Source of the DNA: Bretschneidera sinensis
Taxonomy: Eukaryota > Streptophyta > Magnoliopsida > Brassicales > Akaniaceae
Direction of reading: 5' to 3'
Length of the DNA stretch: 64,000 nucleotides
Assembly: GCA_023935145.1 (NCBI GenBank)
Contig: CM043698.1
Span: 14,926,001 to 14,990,000, forward strand
A program made the translations under genes and the position numbers. The first letter of the stretch is position 1, and every line of letters starts with the position of its first letter. This document shows, piece after piece, positions 36,401 through 48,446 of the stretch. The notes under the pieces are model-generated. The model was given only the letters and a program-made list of their open reading frames with translations, did no database searches and was not told where the DNA came from.

Positions 36401-39400
36401 TCCAAGACAACCTCTCCTTCACTAGCCGATGAAATTCTTCGTCTCAACCCATCTATGCGGGTAAGGAACAAATCTAGGTACTGCCATAAACAGGGTGGAA
36501 TTAATAAAGGCATTGAATGCAGAGAAGAAAGGCATTTAAATTGATGCAAGCAAAACAAATAAAGAATCTTTATACCTCCTCATGGGTTGAAAAAGAGCAT
36601 TGCAGGGACTTCTCAAACACCTGAAATTAATGGAGACAATGAATTGAATAACAGAGAAGCAGCTTAACCCATACAAAGTTTTCTAAAATTGCTACCATGA
36701 GGAAATCCAGGGCCTTCAACTAATTTGCATATAGAAGATATGACTACATGATGGGCATGAAAGAGGGAAAATGTGCAAGGACAAAAAATTCTAGGTGGTA
36801 TGGTTGGACAAATCAAAATTCATGTGAAAGCTCGAAGACGATTTCTGATAAAAAGAGAAACTGGAATAGTGGAAAAAGGTTCACTACAATGCTAATTACT
36901 TTAGAAGTAAATATTTAAAATGAGTAATAAATCATCCTGACTAAATTGATTATGTGCCCAAGTACGAAAAAAAAAATCAAAGAATGGAGACTCATACAAG
37001 TATAAAAAATATGAGTGTTTCTCTCATTTCTTTTTCATTTTTCTCTTTTTTTCATTTTTTTTTTTTTGGTGGGGGGGGGGGGGGGGGGGGGGGGTTTGTT
37101 GTAGAGGATAAATTCAAAACACTCTGTACATGCGCAAACTAGTCCTGCCTACATTACTTAATAACAAAAGAACTACAATCTGTTTTCTTCCTCTAAGCAA
37201 GCAGTGGAAATACCTAAGGTTCCAGGCAGTGAATTTCTTATATACACTGCACAGAAAAAGTGCAGTTGAGTTCAAGCAGGAACCACAAATTCTGCTCACC
37301 AGCAAATTTATGGAATGAGCTTGTCTACGGCACTAATTAATCCTTAAACTAACTGAAACTTACAGTGGATATCTCTTTCTCGCAAGCATGACTACGTTCC
37401 AGGGAGAGCAAATATCGAACCCAAAGTTCTCCAACCCATGGACAATTTTTTGTGGCCCTGGAATAAACATCCCTCACAACTTTGCCTACCTGAAGGATAG
37501 AGACGATAATAGTTAATATACTGCAAATAGCCGCCCAGACAAAAATTGATGGCAAACAAAAGAAAAACCTTCAAGGTCTTATCCAGATAGAGTGTGTAAT
37601 CAAGCCAAAGATCGTTTGATACAGGAAATTCAGTAATAGCACGTTCATACAGAACATGAACTCGGGCAGGATCTCCAGAAGACTGTTCAAATTTCAAGTA
37701 AACCTGCAAAAAACAATAACCATCATCATTTATTCTTTTCAAACAAACAAGATAATAATATAATTTAACAAGGAAAGAAAGAAAGAAAATCAACCACATT
37801 ACTTTTTTTTCCTCTTAGAAAACTGACACAATAACATAACAATAGCCAAAACTGGGAAAAAGCAATATAATGATCTCCTTCAATTCCCAAATAGAGAGAA
37901 GAGCACCCATTTATCATGACTAGAAAATATTTGTTTACAGGGAAATTTATAATCCAATTTCTACTCATTATGAGATTCTAACAGTGATGATAAAAAAAAG
38001 GTCATATACCATGAATTGCTGAAATTTTTCAGGATCAGATATATCCTGCCTATTAATCTTTTCTTCGAGATGAACACGAGCATTATAAATCTCCAATGCC
38101 TTTTGGTAAGCTGAGGCAACATGAGAAGAAATCCCATCCAGATCGCTGGATTCAGCATCAAGATTACCTTGAACCACCTCCCAAGCCTTGTACACAAGAA
38201 GTGTTGACCTCTGGTTAGCGAGAGGGACAGACAACTGTCGATGAAATATACTTCTAATGCGCTGGACCTGCTTTTCTTTTCCCTGTAAGATGAGAAGTAA
38301 TGCTCTTTGTAAATTTGCAAACGCCACAACTTCTAGAAATAAAAAAGACAACAGGTAGAAGCCAACTAGTACAGTAATAAAAAAGTTAAATGACACGGCA
38401 TAATTCCAAAGCCATATGTACTTGCAGCACACAGACAAATCAAATGCATAGCACACAAATACATGAAGTACATTGCCAAAGATTGCTATTGATAGTATCA
38501 TATTAAAGGCAACAAAAGTAACATGCAACTCTGGTTTTGACTAGAAATATAAAATAACCCATCTGATCTATTTTATGTTATTGCATTCTTTTAACCATAA
38601 AAATAAAATAAAAAAACCCATGTGCTGTGCGACATGCCTGTTACCGTGTTTACTAGAACCCACATTCAGTTATTTCAGGAAGGTAAACGCAAGGAAGGCA
38701 GGGAAGTAAAGCAGTTCGATCCTGATTAAACCGGAGTAAGAAATCCTAATCTTTTATATCCATGCTGGAAATAAGTCTACAAGGTAGAGTTAAGGCAAGG
38801 TCTTAACAAATTGCATAGCCTCTCTTATGACCGCCACATGGGCACCATGTCCATCTCTACCGTGGTATCTGCTACGTGTTCTGCCCAAGGGTTCTGAAGG
38901 AAGTGGTGATTTGATGGGCAAAAGAGAGGAAAGACTTAGTTGGATGTTGCAAGTAATGTGCTCAATATCTCACTAAGGGCGCAACACACCTATTGAAGTT
39001 GTCAATGCCTAAGCCTAAATACTACTACATATAAAGTTCGAGCTCACCTTAAAAGAGAACACAATTGGAGAATGTCTCCATCTTCTACCTAGCTGTCCTA
39101 CGTACATGTAAACAGCCACACCTATGATGCAGCTACATAAACCTCTCGCCTTAACAAGGGGACCTTATTCATTCATTCATTCATGCATTCTTACATTTTC
39201 TCTTGGCTCTCTCTCCATGCTCACACTGTCTCTGAGCCTACTGGTCTCTCCACCTCTAAGAATGCTTAATTTCTACTTGGCTACACAGGCACTACAAAGT
39301 GAACAACCATTTACCACTTTAAAAAAAAATCCTCAACAAAAATACGTCTATATATAAGAGCACCAAGGGGGTGCCGACCCCAATACAATTATCTTCTCAA

Positions 39401-42400
39401 GTACAGAAAATCTATAAACTCAAGAAGTTCGTATTCATTTACAAAAAAACACTCAACCAAAAATGTGTTAATCCATCTACACTTGATTTCTTCTACAGAC
39501 CCACTCCTTCAAAAGATCTTTTGTTTTTCCCATTCAAAACCAACCAAAAAATGCTAAGGGGACCACCGCAAGTAACTTCATTTTTCTTTGCAAGTTCAAA
39601 TGCCAGACCAAGCCCATAATTGATCTGAAATAGATCCGTACAAACCCAGTTAAGGCCAATAGCCGAAAGTGCCAAGATCCAAACCCTCCTAGTCCTGGGC
39701 ATTCCAACAAAAGGTGAACCGCTGCATTCTCCTTGCACAAAAAGCATAAACTGATAAGAATTTTCCCCTTCTTTTGTAGATTATTTGTAATCAAGATCCT
39801 CCCCAAATGCCCCCCATGCAAAGAAAGCATCCTTAGTGGGGGCACAAGTCTTCCAAATCATGTTCCAAGGAAAGTTTGCTCTACCCTCTATCGAGTGGTT
39901 AGCCGAAAGCACTTTATAGAACGATTTAATATCTTACATCACTTTAGGCTTTAAACTCCACTCAGTCTTATCCTCCCTACTAAGATCCACATAGACCATA
40001 TCAAAGAAACCATCGACACACTCCAATTCCAAATCTTGAACATTTCGGGTAAAATTCACCTCCCACACCACACGTTTATCATGAGAGACAACACTAGAAG
40101 TCTAGAACCCAACAAAACATCTTTAACAATTGAGAAACGTTCCAGAAAAGGGGCCCTTAAAGAGAAATTACAACACCATGAGTAATGCCAAACCATGTCA
40201 GACTACCATTACCCATCTTAAAGTTTTTTTTGATCAGTAACTACCCGTCTTAAAGTTGATATAAGGGAAAAAAACACTTTCTATCCCTTGATAATCCACT
40301 TCTATAAACCCACCCCATAGGAGCCCCTACCTTCCCTAGAGGACCAACTACTATGTTCTATGCCAAATTTAGCCTCAATCATCCTTCTCCAAAGATGACC
40401 TCTCTCAATCACGAACCTCCAAAACCACTTACCAAGAAGGTCTTTGTTGAAGGGGATTAGGGATTTTATAACCAATCTTCCTCTCTCAAGAGGTTTCTTC
40501 ACCACACTCGATTTCACCAAATGGTTGATAAAGTCCTCTCCCATACATCCTTAAAGGAATCCTCTTCTAGATGTCTTCGTAGAGGTCTTTCCATTAGGTT
40601 CTTCAATTTGTTTAGAAAAGAACGTGACAAATCAACTCAATCAAGGCCTCTCTTTTATCTATTTATGGTGGCTGATATGGGGCATCAGCGACTGGAAAAG
40701 GTCTCATCTAACCCCAAAGTAACATCCTATAAAAGTGGGTGGGTTCATTTGAAAATATGGAAGTGACACAGATAAACTCGTTAGCTGGAAGACCACCGAC
40801 TGGCAGCATCGAGGAGGCGCATTGAATGACCTATCAAACTGAAGTTCCAACTTTACTTTTTAGCAATCGATTGGGGAATTGCAAAAGGGTCAAGAAAGAA
40901 ATTGGAAGATTAGACACGGTACTCTTCACTAGTGTTTATCTACCCCCTTTAGAAAGGTGTGTTTCTTTCATACCTTAAGTTTCGTCTCAATCTTCTTCAT
41001 TACAGGTTCCCAAACACTCTTTTCCTCAAAACTTTGCACCCAGGGATAAGCCCCAGTAAATCATAGGAAGAAAGCCCACCTCCAACCCCAAAAACTCCCT
41101 CCATAGTAATCAATTCACTCTTGCTTAAGTTCACCTTGAGACAGGATACCACTTTGAAGCAAAGAAGAATACATATTAAGTTGAGGACTAGATCGATCTC
41201 GACACCACAAAAGATAATATAATCATTTTTTATAAGCAAAAATTATATTAAACACACCAAGAGGATGCAACTCAAAGCCAAAGACTACTTACAAGAAATA
41301 AACTTCACAAAACCAACAAGATCTACTTCATTTACAAAAAAGATAATACTATTTAACAAAAAAGGTAAGAGTATTGAACCATCTTTCTCTAATTGTTTCT
41401 ATAGGCCTCTCAACGCCATCAAAAGCTCTACGATTCCTCTCATTCCACGCGGTCCAAAAAATTAACACGGGAATCGACGAATAAGTCTTCCTAATCTCCT
41501 CATAGATGCCCAAAACCCACTCCATGAGTAAGTGAGAGATCTGGCAAAGAGTAAGTGAGAGATCTCAATCTCACCCCTATTTCCACACACCTTAATACTT
41601 TCCAAAAGTCCAACATCCACCGTCTTGGACATTAGTCCGCTAAAAGCTTCCATACCCAAGATGAAAAGGAGAGGAGATAAAGAATATCCTTATCAGAGCC
41701 CTCTAGAAGCATGAAAGTGGTCGGTTTAGCTCCCATTAATGAGAATAAAAGAAAGTGGTGGAGGAGATGCACTTCTTAACCCACCTATCCCATCTAGCCC
41801 CAAAACACCATTTCCATCACATAAAGTGAACTTCCGATAAATTTTGTCATATGTTTTCCCCTTATCAAGCTTGTGGAAATGATCTTATACACGCTTTGCA
41901 CAAGTCTAATGGGGAGAAGACCTTTGATATTGGAAGTGCCAATCTTCTTTGTATCAATAATATGAATATAGTGTTCAAATTACCCACAAACTCACCCGTA
42001 GTTAAAAGCTAGATAAGATCCTCCTTAACAATTGTCCCAATTTTCTTAGGAGACGGCAAGTGTAAAGTCATCCAGACCTAGTGCCTTATCCCCATTACAC
42101 GTCTTTATGTCACTTACGATCTCTTCGTCAAAGGGAGTCTCAAAAAAAGAGCTAGCTTCTCCCCTATATTATCAAAATGCAAGCCTTCCATGAGGCCTAA
42201 CCCCCTCACGGTTTTGTATAAAGAATGTCAGTGACCTCCTTAATCTCCCTTTCCTACTCGCAAAGCACCCCATCCAGCTCAACTTACTCAGAAAGTTGAA
42301 TCTTCCTGAGTGTTTGTCATTTTATAGAATAACTTGTATTTTAACCTCCCTCACTTAACCAAAGTGATCTAGATTTTTGCCTCAAAAAGATTTCCTGCAT

Positions 42401-45400
42401 AACAATGGTATAAGAAAGATTCTTTTTGAAGTTAGGTTCTAAGCTCTCGATCACCATTCTTATAAAAAAAAAACTCTCGATCACCATTAGAAAGACCTAC
42501 AAGTACCTCTTTCTCATCAAAAGAGCTTATTTGCCTCAAGAGATCCTCTTTCTTTACCCTCACATCCCTACAATTCTTATTTTTCCATCTTTTCACTTCC
42601 CCTAAAATCGTCTTCAATTTAGAAGCCATTTTAAAACTTAAAACTACCATAACCTCCACCCTAACCCATCACACCAACACTTTCCAAGGATCTACCCTAT
42701 GCCACACGTTCTCAAACCAAAACGAAGAAGGACCACAATCCCTAACTCCTACCTCAAGTACGCTGCCATGATTGTTCGAAATTGATCTGGGAAGAAGTTT
42801 TTGCATGACGTTATGGACAAGCTCCTCTCAATCCACCGAGATCAAGAAGCAATCAACTCCACAATATGATCTAGAGTTAGACAAGTGAAAGTTCCACGAC
42901 GAGGGGAAGATCCATGAAGCCATTGACATTATTAAATTCAAGAAACTCCCTTACACAATGGTTCTCCATGACATTTGCTAACCTCTCATGCAGGTAGATA
43001 ACCACATTTAAATCATCATCTAAAACCTAAAGACACTAACCTCTCATACGGGTAGATAATCACATTTAAATCGTCTCTTAAACCCAATCTTTGCTTATTC
43101 CATACAATTCACACCACAAACTTCTTTCTTGTCCCTCTCTCGAACAGTAAACACCTATCATAAGCCACTCCACCCCATTCTCCTCCAAATGAAACAAACA
43201 TAACACTGAAAATCCCCCACAAACATCCCACAAGTTTACCACCTTCCAAAGCATCAATACACTACCTGATGCACCCTTATAAATAAGTAACCTCTAATTG
43301 CAACATCTGCACCCGTAAAGGTTATTGATGAAACATTACTAAATTCCTTTTTTCACGACAAATGATGTTCCCTTTCCATTATCTAAACAGTTTGTCACTA
43401 AAACCTTTTTGTTAAGATCATTAAGACCCAAACCATGAGATTACTCTCAATTCCATCACAAACATCAAAATCTAATCTTCCCTCCCTCAATTTCAATCAT
43501 GTTCAATTCATTTTCACCCAGTTTTGTCATATTCAATGAAAAAACTCCAATCTCCTCAACCCTCTACTAATCTCGCTTCCATTCCATGTTCCAGACAACT
43601 TCCTCCTATTGCCCTCCCTTCATCCCTTCTTCTACTCTTTATTTCATTGAGAAGTTAAGAGGCTTTATCTTCAATACCATCAAAGGACACAACCACAACC
43701 CTATAGCCTTTTTACTTTTTAAACCCACTTCGACACTTAATTCTTGGAAGTTTTGACAATTCAAGTCTAACTCCTCAACACCCAATGATCGAACTCCAAT
43801 CGGCATGCAATCCAGCACTTCCTCCCCCTCCTCCCAAAGATCGAATCACCATTGAACGTCATTTTTCTTGGTGCAATCACCATCAGCCCACAACTAGAAT
43901 GACCTCTATCTCACTCTCTAGTCAGAGTGAACAAGGTCTCTCGTCATGTTCTTGAGTTTGCCAGCATCTAGCGGCAGCACCATTTTCCTCAACACTGAAC
44001 AATTGTTGTCATCTCTTTAATAGAAATCAACATCTTCCACCACTCGTCCGCCATAGACCTATGGAACAACAATATATCTAGATCCAACTTCATTTATCTC
44101 CATCAAAACCAAGAATTCCCCATGTCCATTGCCTCTCAAGATCGAGAACAAGGAACGATCATCTCCACTCAATTTACGAATCTATGGTCTCCCACCAGAA
44201 TTGCATCCAAGCATCTCAGAGCCATGAGAAATCTTCCACCCTTAGATAAATGGAAATTTAATGTCCTCAAGCATTTTCAAAGATTCTCATAATATGTTCT
44301 TTCTCTCCTTCCAAAACCATATGGAACGACTTCTTTGAATGACAGAAAACCTCCTCTGACCAAGCCACAACATATGTTGATAATTAAAAAGAACTCACAT
44401 CAATTGAACTTTTTACCACTTGAATTTGAAGTCATCTTTAGACAGATTATATGTCAGTGGCACTATGGCCATCATAAGTGCACATTCTCCAACTAACACA
44501 TCAAACAATGGAATCCAATATGCATGCACATGAAGTAAATCATACTCAGTTAAAGAAGGCACAACACTGAAGTTTAAAATTGGTTTTCCGTTCACATGGT
44601 AAACCAAGTCTTTTGAATTAAGAGGCCCATTCTCTAACAAATTATAAAGGCATTACAATTTTGCTAATCCCTTCATGGTATGGGGTATAAATTTCACATG
44701 TTCATCTTGCATACTTCTTTTTCCACATTATAAATCGTTTATGCATCAATGATTTCCCAAAAATATGTAAAAATACAACATTTAAAATTTGTTGAGAGAG
44801 AGAGAACACTTCATGACCCATTTCTTTTTCGATCACCTCCGTCCCTAGGGATTTTTTTTATGCACTCGGTCTAGGGATTTTAACTTTCATTGATCTATCT
44901 TTATTCTTTTACTTTCTTTTTTCTTTGTTAACAAGTAAGTTTACAATGTTTTCGGTTATTTCTTATATATATTCAGCAAAGGCTTCACGAGCAATGGCTG
45001 AGCACTCTGTTGATGGTAATTGTGCTCAGTGTCAACCAAAATGTGAAGTTCACTTTCTCCTCTAAACGTGTTAAGACAATATATTTTTGCTTTCACACAT
45101 TATTATTAAAGGGTTTCTCCGCCCAATTTCATTTTTCCTCTTCTTTATGGTATTTTTGATTTCAACAAACCATAAAATATTAATAATATGCTTCTTATTT
45201 CAAGCCCTAGTAGGAATACAATAGAACTTAAAAAAATACATGTGTCAGAGAACAAGGATGATACGAGACATGAATTTCCAATATTAAATGGCATATGAAG
45301 CAACAATGCAGGCATTGAAATAAAGCTCAAATAAAAAGAACTAAGATGATGATGTAGGCTGATGGTATATGTTAAGCGAATTTGATCTAACCTCAATATC

Positions 45401-47845
45401 AGTGTCATCAATAGTAAGAAAAATAGCTTGCTCAAATTCCCTATATGCTTCCCATATTTTACTGCCTTCAGTAACATGCAAACCAGCAGCAGTAATAGCA
45501 CACTCAAATAGATCTCTTGCCTTCAAAATACCATCAGGTGAACATTCACGTACTGATGGATCATATTCTTGGACAAAATTCAGGTAGTCACACCACAGAG
45601 AGACGGACTGCATTAGGAAACGGTGTTGTCAATTATTTTAAATTTCAAGCAATACTATGATCAAAACTTCAGAAAATAAGGTAAATTTTTTTAAGTTCCA
45701 CCATCAATGAGTTAGGAAGATTCCACAAACGCTAATTTATTTTCAACTTTTAAAAAAAAAAGTTTAAAAGAAGTGGGGACACCAAAGTTCGTAAAAATCT
45801 TTAAGCCAAGCTCAAGGATATTTCTTCTTCTATCATGTTTCAAACCGAAAAAACAGAACCACCATTAACAATTTATAGAAATATAAAAGGAAGAGAAGAA
45901 GATACTTGAATGTGCTCAAACCTTTCAAGAGCAACCAACATAGATATTTTTCAAAGTTATCTCAGATTGTATGATCTCGCGCAAACACATGGCGAAGACT
46001 TTGAAAATGCAAATTTGATGCAGACAAAGGTTAGAACCATTACTAATGTAAATACCGCTATCCAATTCCTAAAATAGAGATAAAAATTAATGCTCGTAAG
46101 TAGATTTGTCCCATTTGGATTCTGATAATGAACATTATCCAAACTCAGACTATGATAATTAGAACATATAGCACCATCAACTTTTTTTTCTTTTCACATC
46201 GTCAATTGTTTGACAAACAATAGTAACTTGAGGACACTATACTTAAATCTTTCTATGCATTAAAAATCCATATGGAAAATGATCCAAAATCCACATCAAT
46301 CAGAACCAACCAGATAATCGAGGACTCCACGTTCATAAAGTTTCTCAATTCCAGGTAAAGCCTCAGGCCTGCAAAACCAGAGCAAAGAATCAGCAAGAAA
46401 ATCAAATTAAGAGGCATATGAAACAAACATTTCAACTTACATTCTGCTCCGGAACATCTACTAATTTGAGCCTAATAGAAATATCATTGTGCCTCTGTGA
46501 AATAGATTTAAGAAAATAAAATGTGCTTTAAAGGAAAAAAAGAAAAAGAAAAACAGAACATTGACTTTGGCAATACTATCTTTTTTTTTGTTTATCATGA
46601 TATTACTCAGCAACCGAACGTGTAATTATGAAAACATGGACCAAGGCAATAGCACTAGTGAAATGGAAGTATAGCATATATGATACCCAGTGCAGAGGGA
46701 AGCTTCATCCTTAGCCCATTCCTGCCACATTGAAGGGCTCAATGGAAATATTCCACTCATATCTTCCCTTGCTTGTCTTAGCTTCTCAAGCTCACCCATT
46801 TTCCTGAGAAGCTTTATGTACTGAAAGGAAAATGACACAACATGTTAAGTATACTTTTAAAGAGACCGCAAACAAAAACTAACTCTGTTTAGCGACTGAC
46901 AAAATTCTGACCAGTGGCAGGCAGAAAGAGCTTTTATTAAAACTAGATAATTTTCAACAATCATAAGCTGAACTTTTTTTTATAAGAACAATCAGAAGCT
47001 GAGTTAAGCCTATGCTTTCTGTTTTCAGGAATCAAATACAAGGATAAGATTTTCCTTCTCTAGCTCTTTTTACCAACATTTTACTTTCAGTAATTAGATA
47101 ATAATTAGCACGGTATTCAGCATACTTTCCGTTGATTTAATTAGTTCCCTCAGCAACCAACCACTAATTTTAAACAGGAAGTCCCACGGACAGCTCACAT
47201 ACACAAAACTTTAAATCTCCCTTATTATTATCCACTCTATATTACTCAAACAAGGTACAATCAAGTAACAAAGGAAAGAATAAACACATAAGCTTATACA
47301 AACAAACATATAACACCTGATACAATATATGCAAGTACAAACATGTTTATGCCTCTACTTATACCATTTCAAAATCAACTTCTACTCCATCATACAGATG
47401 TAATACAGTCAGTATAAAGTATATATTAGCATAGTATCCAAAGCTCCATTTTTTTTTTTCCGTTTTCTAACAATTTTATCAGTTTTTCTCAGCAATCAAA
47501 TAACCATTTGAGCATGAGACCCACCAAAGATAGGAACGTAAACATATGTGTATATATATAGATATATATAGATGTGTGTGTTGGGATTACTTGGACATAA
47601 GCGTCGTAGTTGGAAGGATTGGTGGAGAGCTCGGACTCTAGGGTTTGCTTCTGAAGGATTTGTTGAGCTTCGCTGTCTGAGTCAGAGTCCGAGTCACTGG
47701 AATCGTCAGAATCGGAGGAAGCACTTCCTCTTTTAGGGTTTTCAACGACATCTGACATTTCAGTGTCTTTCTCGTTTTTAGTATTGTCTTCTTGTTGTTG
47801 AGAAATTGTTGCCTCTGGTTCTTCATTTTGGGTTTGGCCCTCCAT
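24454..47845 (-). CDS. EMB140: SART3/Prp24-like U4/U6 snRNP recycling factor
   Basis: Sixteen coding exons: 47591-47845, 46687-46820, 46311-46368, 45392-45607, 38010-38282, 37569-37703, 37364-37489, 36576-36620, 36373-36480, 29555-29697, 29318-29441, 27210-27284, 26318-26680, 26112-26204, 25254-25410, 24454-24731. They join in frame to about 860 residues. Order: an acidic Ser/Asp N-terminus (DSDDSSDSDSDSDSE); HAT (half-TPR) repeats about 80-565 (WQEWAKDE, LWCDYLNFV, IWEAYREFEQA, LWLDYTLYLD, AYWARLELNLG, AWLRFEREYG); nuclear-localisation clusters KKTAREKRK and PAKRQKSKG; one RRM about 674-755 (RNP2 AFISNL, RNP1 KSRGLAYVDF); and a C-terminal Lsm-interaction motif SNEEFRKMFLKS. Human SART3 has two RRMs; only one is visible here. 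Family role: reannealing U4 and U6 snRNAs during spliceosome recycling in the nucleus; the Arabidopsis homologue is EMBRYO DEFECTIVE 140. Intron 13 uses a GC donor. An in-frame ATG at 47929 would add 28 basic residues. The large introns are transposon-filled. Confidence 0.92.
25173..25213. repeat. C11 run and (CA)9 microsatellite beside a splice donor
   Basis: A C run (25173-25183) and a (CA)n run (25196-25213) lie in intron 15 of the SART3-like gene, 40-80 nt past the exon 15 donor (exon ends 25254). In the transcript they read as UG repeats then a G run. Both are length-variable sequence types. Confidence 0.8.
25685..25760 (+). mobile_element. Possible tRNA-derived SINE fragment
   Basis: TAGATCTAGTGG (25697 on) resembles a pol III A box, and GAGTTCAAACCCTCC about 35 bp later resembles a B box (GGTTCRANNCC). 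Spacing fits a tRNA-like SINE head. It lies in intron 14 of the SART3-like gene. No poly(A) tail or target-site duplication was seen, so this is only a suggestion. Confidence 0.3.
27041..27092 (-). mobile_element. Tail-only LINE insertion with 19-bp TSD
   Basis: TAGGTCATTTTGTTTATAT occurs twice exactly (27041-27059, 27074-27092) around a 14-bp insert, TTTTTTTTGATAGG. The insert, reverse-complemented, reads CCTATCAAAAAAAA, like the 3' ends of LINEs in this window. It lies in SART3-like intron 12. Confidence 0.75.
28605..28953 (-). mobile_element. 5'-truncated LINE with 22-bp TSD
   Basis: The minus-strand frame encodes the LINE C-terminal region (RDEIWVWSGLRTQKKVEKAL, then LIPLSILWIIW and IRDSWFNILYFW) and ends with the GGTTGCACCCCTTGGTGC-type 3' terminus found in other LINEs here. 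A 22-bp target-site duplication flanks it, at 28583-28604 and 28954-28975 with one mismatch. At the 5' junction is a run of 15 C (28934-28948), a G run on the LINE strand. It lies in SART3-like intron 11 (after exon 11). Confidence 0.88.
30049..30309. mobile_element. Stowaway/mariner-like MITE
   Basis: The left end is TA|CTCCCTCTTTCCCATATTTT and the right end, reverse-complemented, is CTTCCTCCGTCCCATATTTT. This matches the CTCCCTCCGTCCCA terminal repeat of plant Tc1/mariner-type MITEs. Length is about 261 bp with no coding capacity. The left TA fits a TA target duplication; the right flank (TG) appears mutated. It lies in SART3-like intron 9. Confidence 0.8.
30842..30881 (-). mobile_element. 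Tail-only LINE insertion with 14-bp TSD
   Basis: ATCCGCCAACCCTT (30842-30855) and ATCCACCAACCCTT (30868-30881) flank TTTGATAAGAAT. Reverse-complemented, the insert ends CTTATCAAA, the LINE tail type. In SART3-like intron 9. Confidence 0.6.
31872..31909 (-). mobile_element. Tail-only insertion with 13-bp TSD
   Basis: TGACTAAGAAATT (31872-31884) and TGGCTAAGAAATT (31897-31909) flank TTTTTTGGATGA. The insert is a T run with a short GAT-containing tail, similar to the other tail-only sites but a variant of the consensus. Confidence 0.5.
32665..35929 (+). mobile_element. 5'-truncated LINE retrotransposon, ORF2 broken
   Basis: Plus-strand non-LTR element inserted inside the right arm of the TIR element in SART3-like intron 9. 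It begins within the endonuclease C-terminal part (LPLSGGSFTWSN, then SRIDRFLV and SDHHPIVL). Reverse transcriptase follows: IPKKVKASNIKNLRPISLVG, then FQNAFVKGRQILDA, KFDMEKAFDRV, GLRQGDP and the catalytic FADD box in LFADDTIIFCGVD. The C-terminal zinc-binding region is CFICKSCGETVFHLLLECS. The 3' end reads GGGTTGCACCCCTTGGTGTG then CACTTGTCAAAAATAAAG. Several frameshifts and stops (near 33060, 33160, 33360, 33570, 33985, 34150, 34855, 35140) break the ORF. No ORF1 remains, so the copy is dead. Confidence 0.92.
37054..37094. repeat. Long T run joined to G24 homopolymer
   Basis: A run of about 14 T (with GGT) is followed by 24 consecutive G (37071-37094), inside intron 7 of the SART3-like gene (C24 in the transcript). 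Such long G/C homopolymers are rare in AT-rich plant DNA and are prone to length error in assembly. Confidence 0.85.
40210..40257 (-). mobile_element. Tail-only LINE insertion with 16-bp TSD
   Basis: TACCCATCTTAAAGTT (40210-40225) and TACCCGTCTTAAAGTT (40242-40257) flank TTTTTTGATCAGTAAC (reverse complement GTTACTGATCAAAAAA). It sits inside the older decayed LINE, so it is younger than that copy. Confidence 0.7.
41226..41545 (-). mobile_element. LINE 3' fragment nested in another LINE
   Basis: The host LINE reads EIEISHLLFA down to about 41550 and resumes as NDYIIFCGVEID below 41226, the two halves of the SHLLFADDTIIFC reverse-transcriptase box. Between them is a separate LINE tail (AWNERNRRAFDGVERPIETI, then RWFNTLTFF) with the GAGTTGCATCCTCTTGGTGTG 3' region and a TTGCTTATAAAAAA tail. 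A 16-bp repeat GAGTAAGTGAGAGATC sits at the 5' junction (41527 on and 41550 on). Confidence 0.75.
42444..42488 (+). mobile_element. Tail-only LINE insertion with exact 15-bp TSD
   Basis: CTCTCGATCACCATT occurs at 42444-42458 and 42474-42488 around CTTATAAAAAAAAAA. The insert is exactly a LINE-type 3' tail and reads on the plus strand, opposite to the host LINE. Confidence 0.75.
44845..44881 (-). mobile_element. Possible tail-only insertion with 11-bp TSD
   Basis: CTAGGGATTTT occurs at 44845-44855 and 44871-44881 around TTTTATGCACTCGGT. The insert is T-rich at its start but only partly matches the LINE tail consensus. The short duplication makes chance more likely than at the other sites. Confidence 0.4.
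46956..47002 (-). mobile_element. Tail-only LINE insertion with 16-bp TSD
   Basis: AACAATCATAAGCTGA (46956-46971) and AACAATCAGAAGCTGA (46987-47002) flank ACTTTTTTTTATAAG, whose reverse complement CTTATAAAAAAAAGT is a LINE-type tail. In intron 1 of the SART3-like gene. Confidence 0.7.
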
Positions 47846-48446
47846 TTTGGTATTTCGGTTTTTGAGAGTGAATTTTGATGTACGGCTTGTCGTGAAAGTG
47901 AACTTGGTACACTGGCGCCGCTTGCTCACGAGATACCTTCGCTTTAATAGCTGGACACATAACTATTACTATTTTGAGATGAAAACCTGCAACCGGGAAA
48001 TATATTCTACCTTTGAAAAAACAAATATTGTTAATAGCTAAAAAATAAAAATAAAAAATTAATCAATTAATAATATCAGAATACTTAAATTAATTTGACA
48101 TAAAAAATTTAATAAAAAAATCGAATAAAACTTTTAACCAACCGAACACACCTTATCTCTCACGATGACAGAAAGGAAAATACGAAGAGAACAATTCTTC
48201 CATGTACAAAAGATAAAAGCTAGTAAAAAAAGGCCAATGGTCAATGAAAATTAAAAATAGCAAATCAATATTTACAGTTGCTGATTTGGGATTCAAGTTC
48301 TTCATTGATTTCTTTTTAATCCCTAAGCCATATCACTCAAAACCTCCCTGGCTGTCTTTTGTTTGCCATGAGTGTTGATATCAGATCTGTCTCCTGTTAT
48401 GGAATTTTGGGTTCTTTTTCAAAATCACGTTAAAAAAAATTTAATT

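Larger units (their letters stand above)
39350..44330 (-). mobile_element. Long decayed LINE retrotransposon
   Basis: Read on the minus strand, in intron 4 of the SART3-like gene. Around 44.1-43.9 kb are traces like plant LINE ORF1 (GEFLVLMEINEVGSRYIVVP). At 42.7-42.4 kb is the endonuclease-to-RT linker (WFENVWHRVDPWKVL, KEDLLRQISSFDEKE). At 42.2-41.0 kb is decayed reverse transcriptase (KALGLDDFTL; YIIFCGVEID; CLKVNLSKSEL). At 40.5-40.3 kb is ERGRLVIKSLIPFNKDLLGK, and at 39.85-39.5 kb the zinc-binding tail (CFLCKENAAVHLLLECPG). The 3' end at 39361 has the CACCCCCTTGGTG-type terminus. The 5' end is approximate. Many stops and frameshifts show it is dead. Confidence 0.75.
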
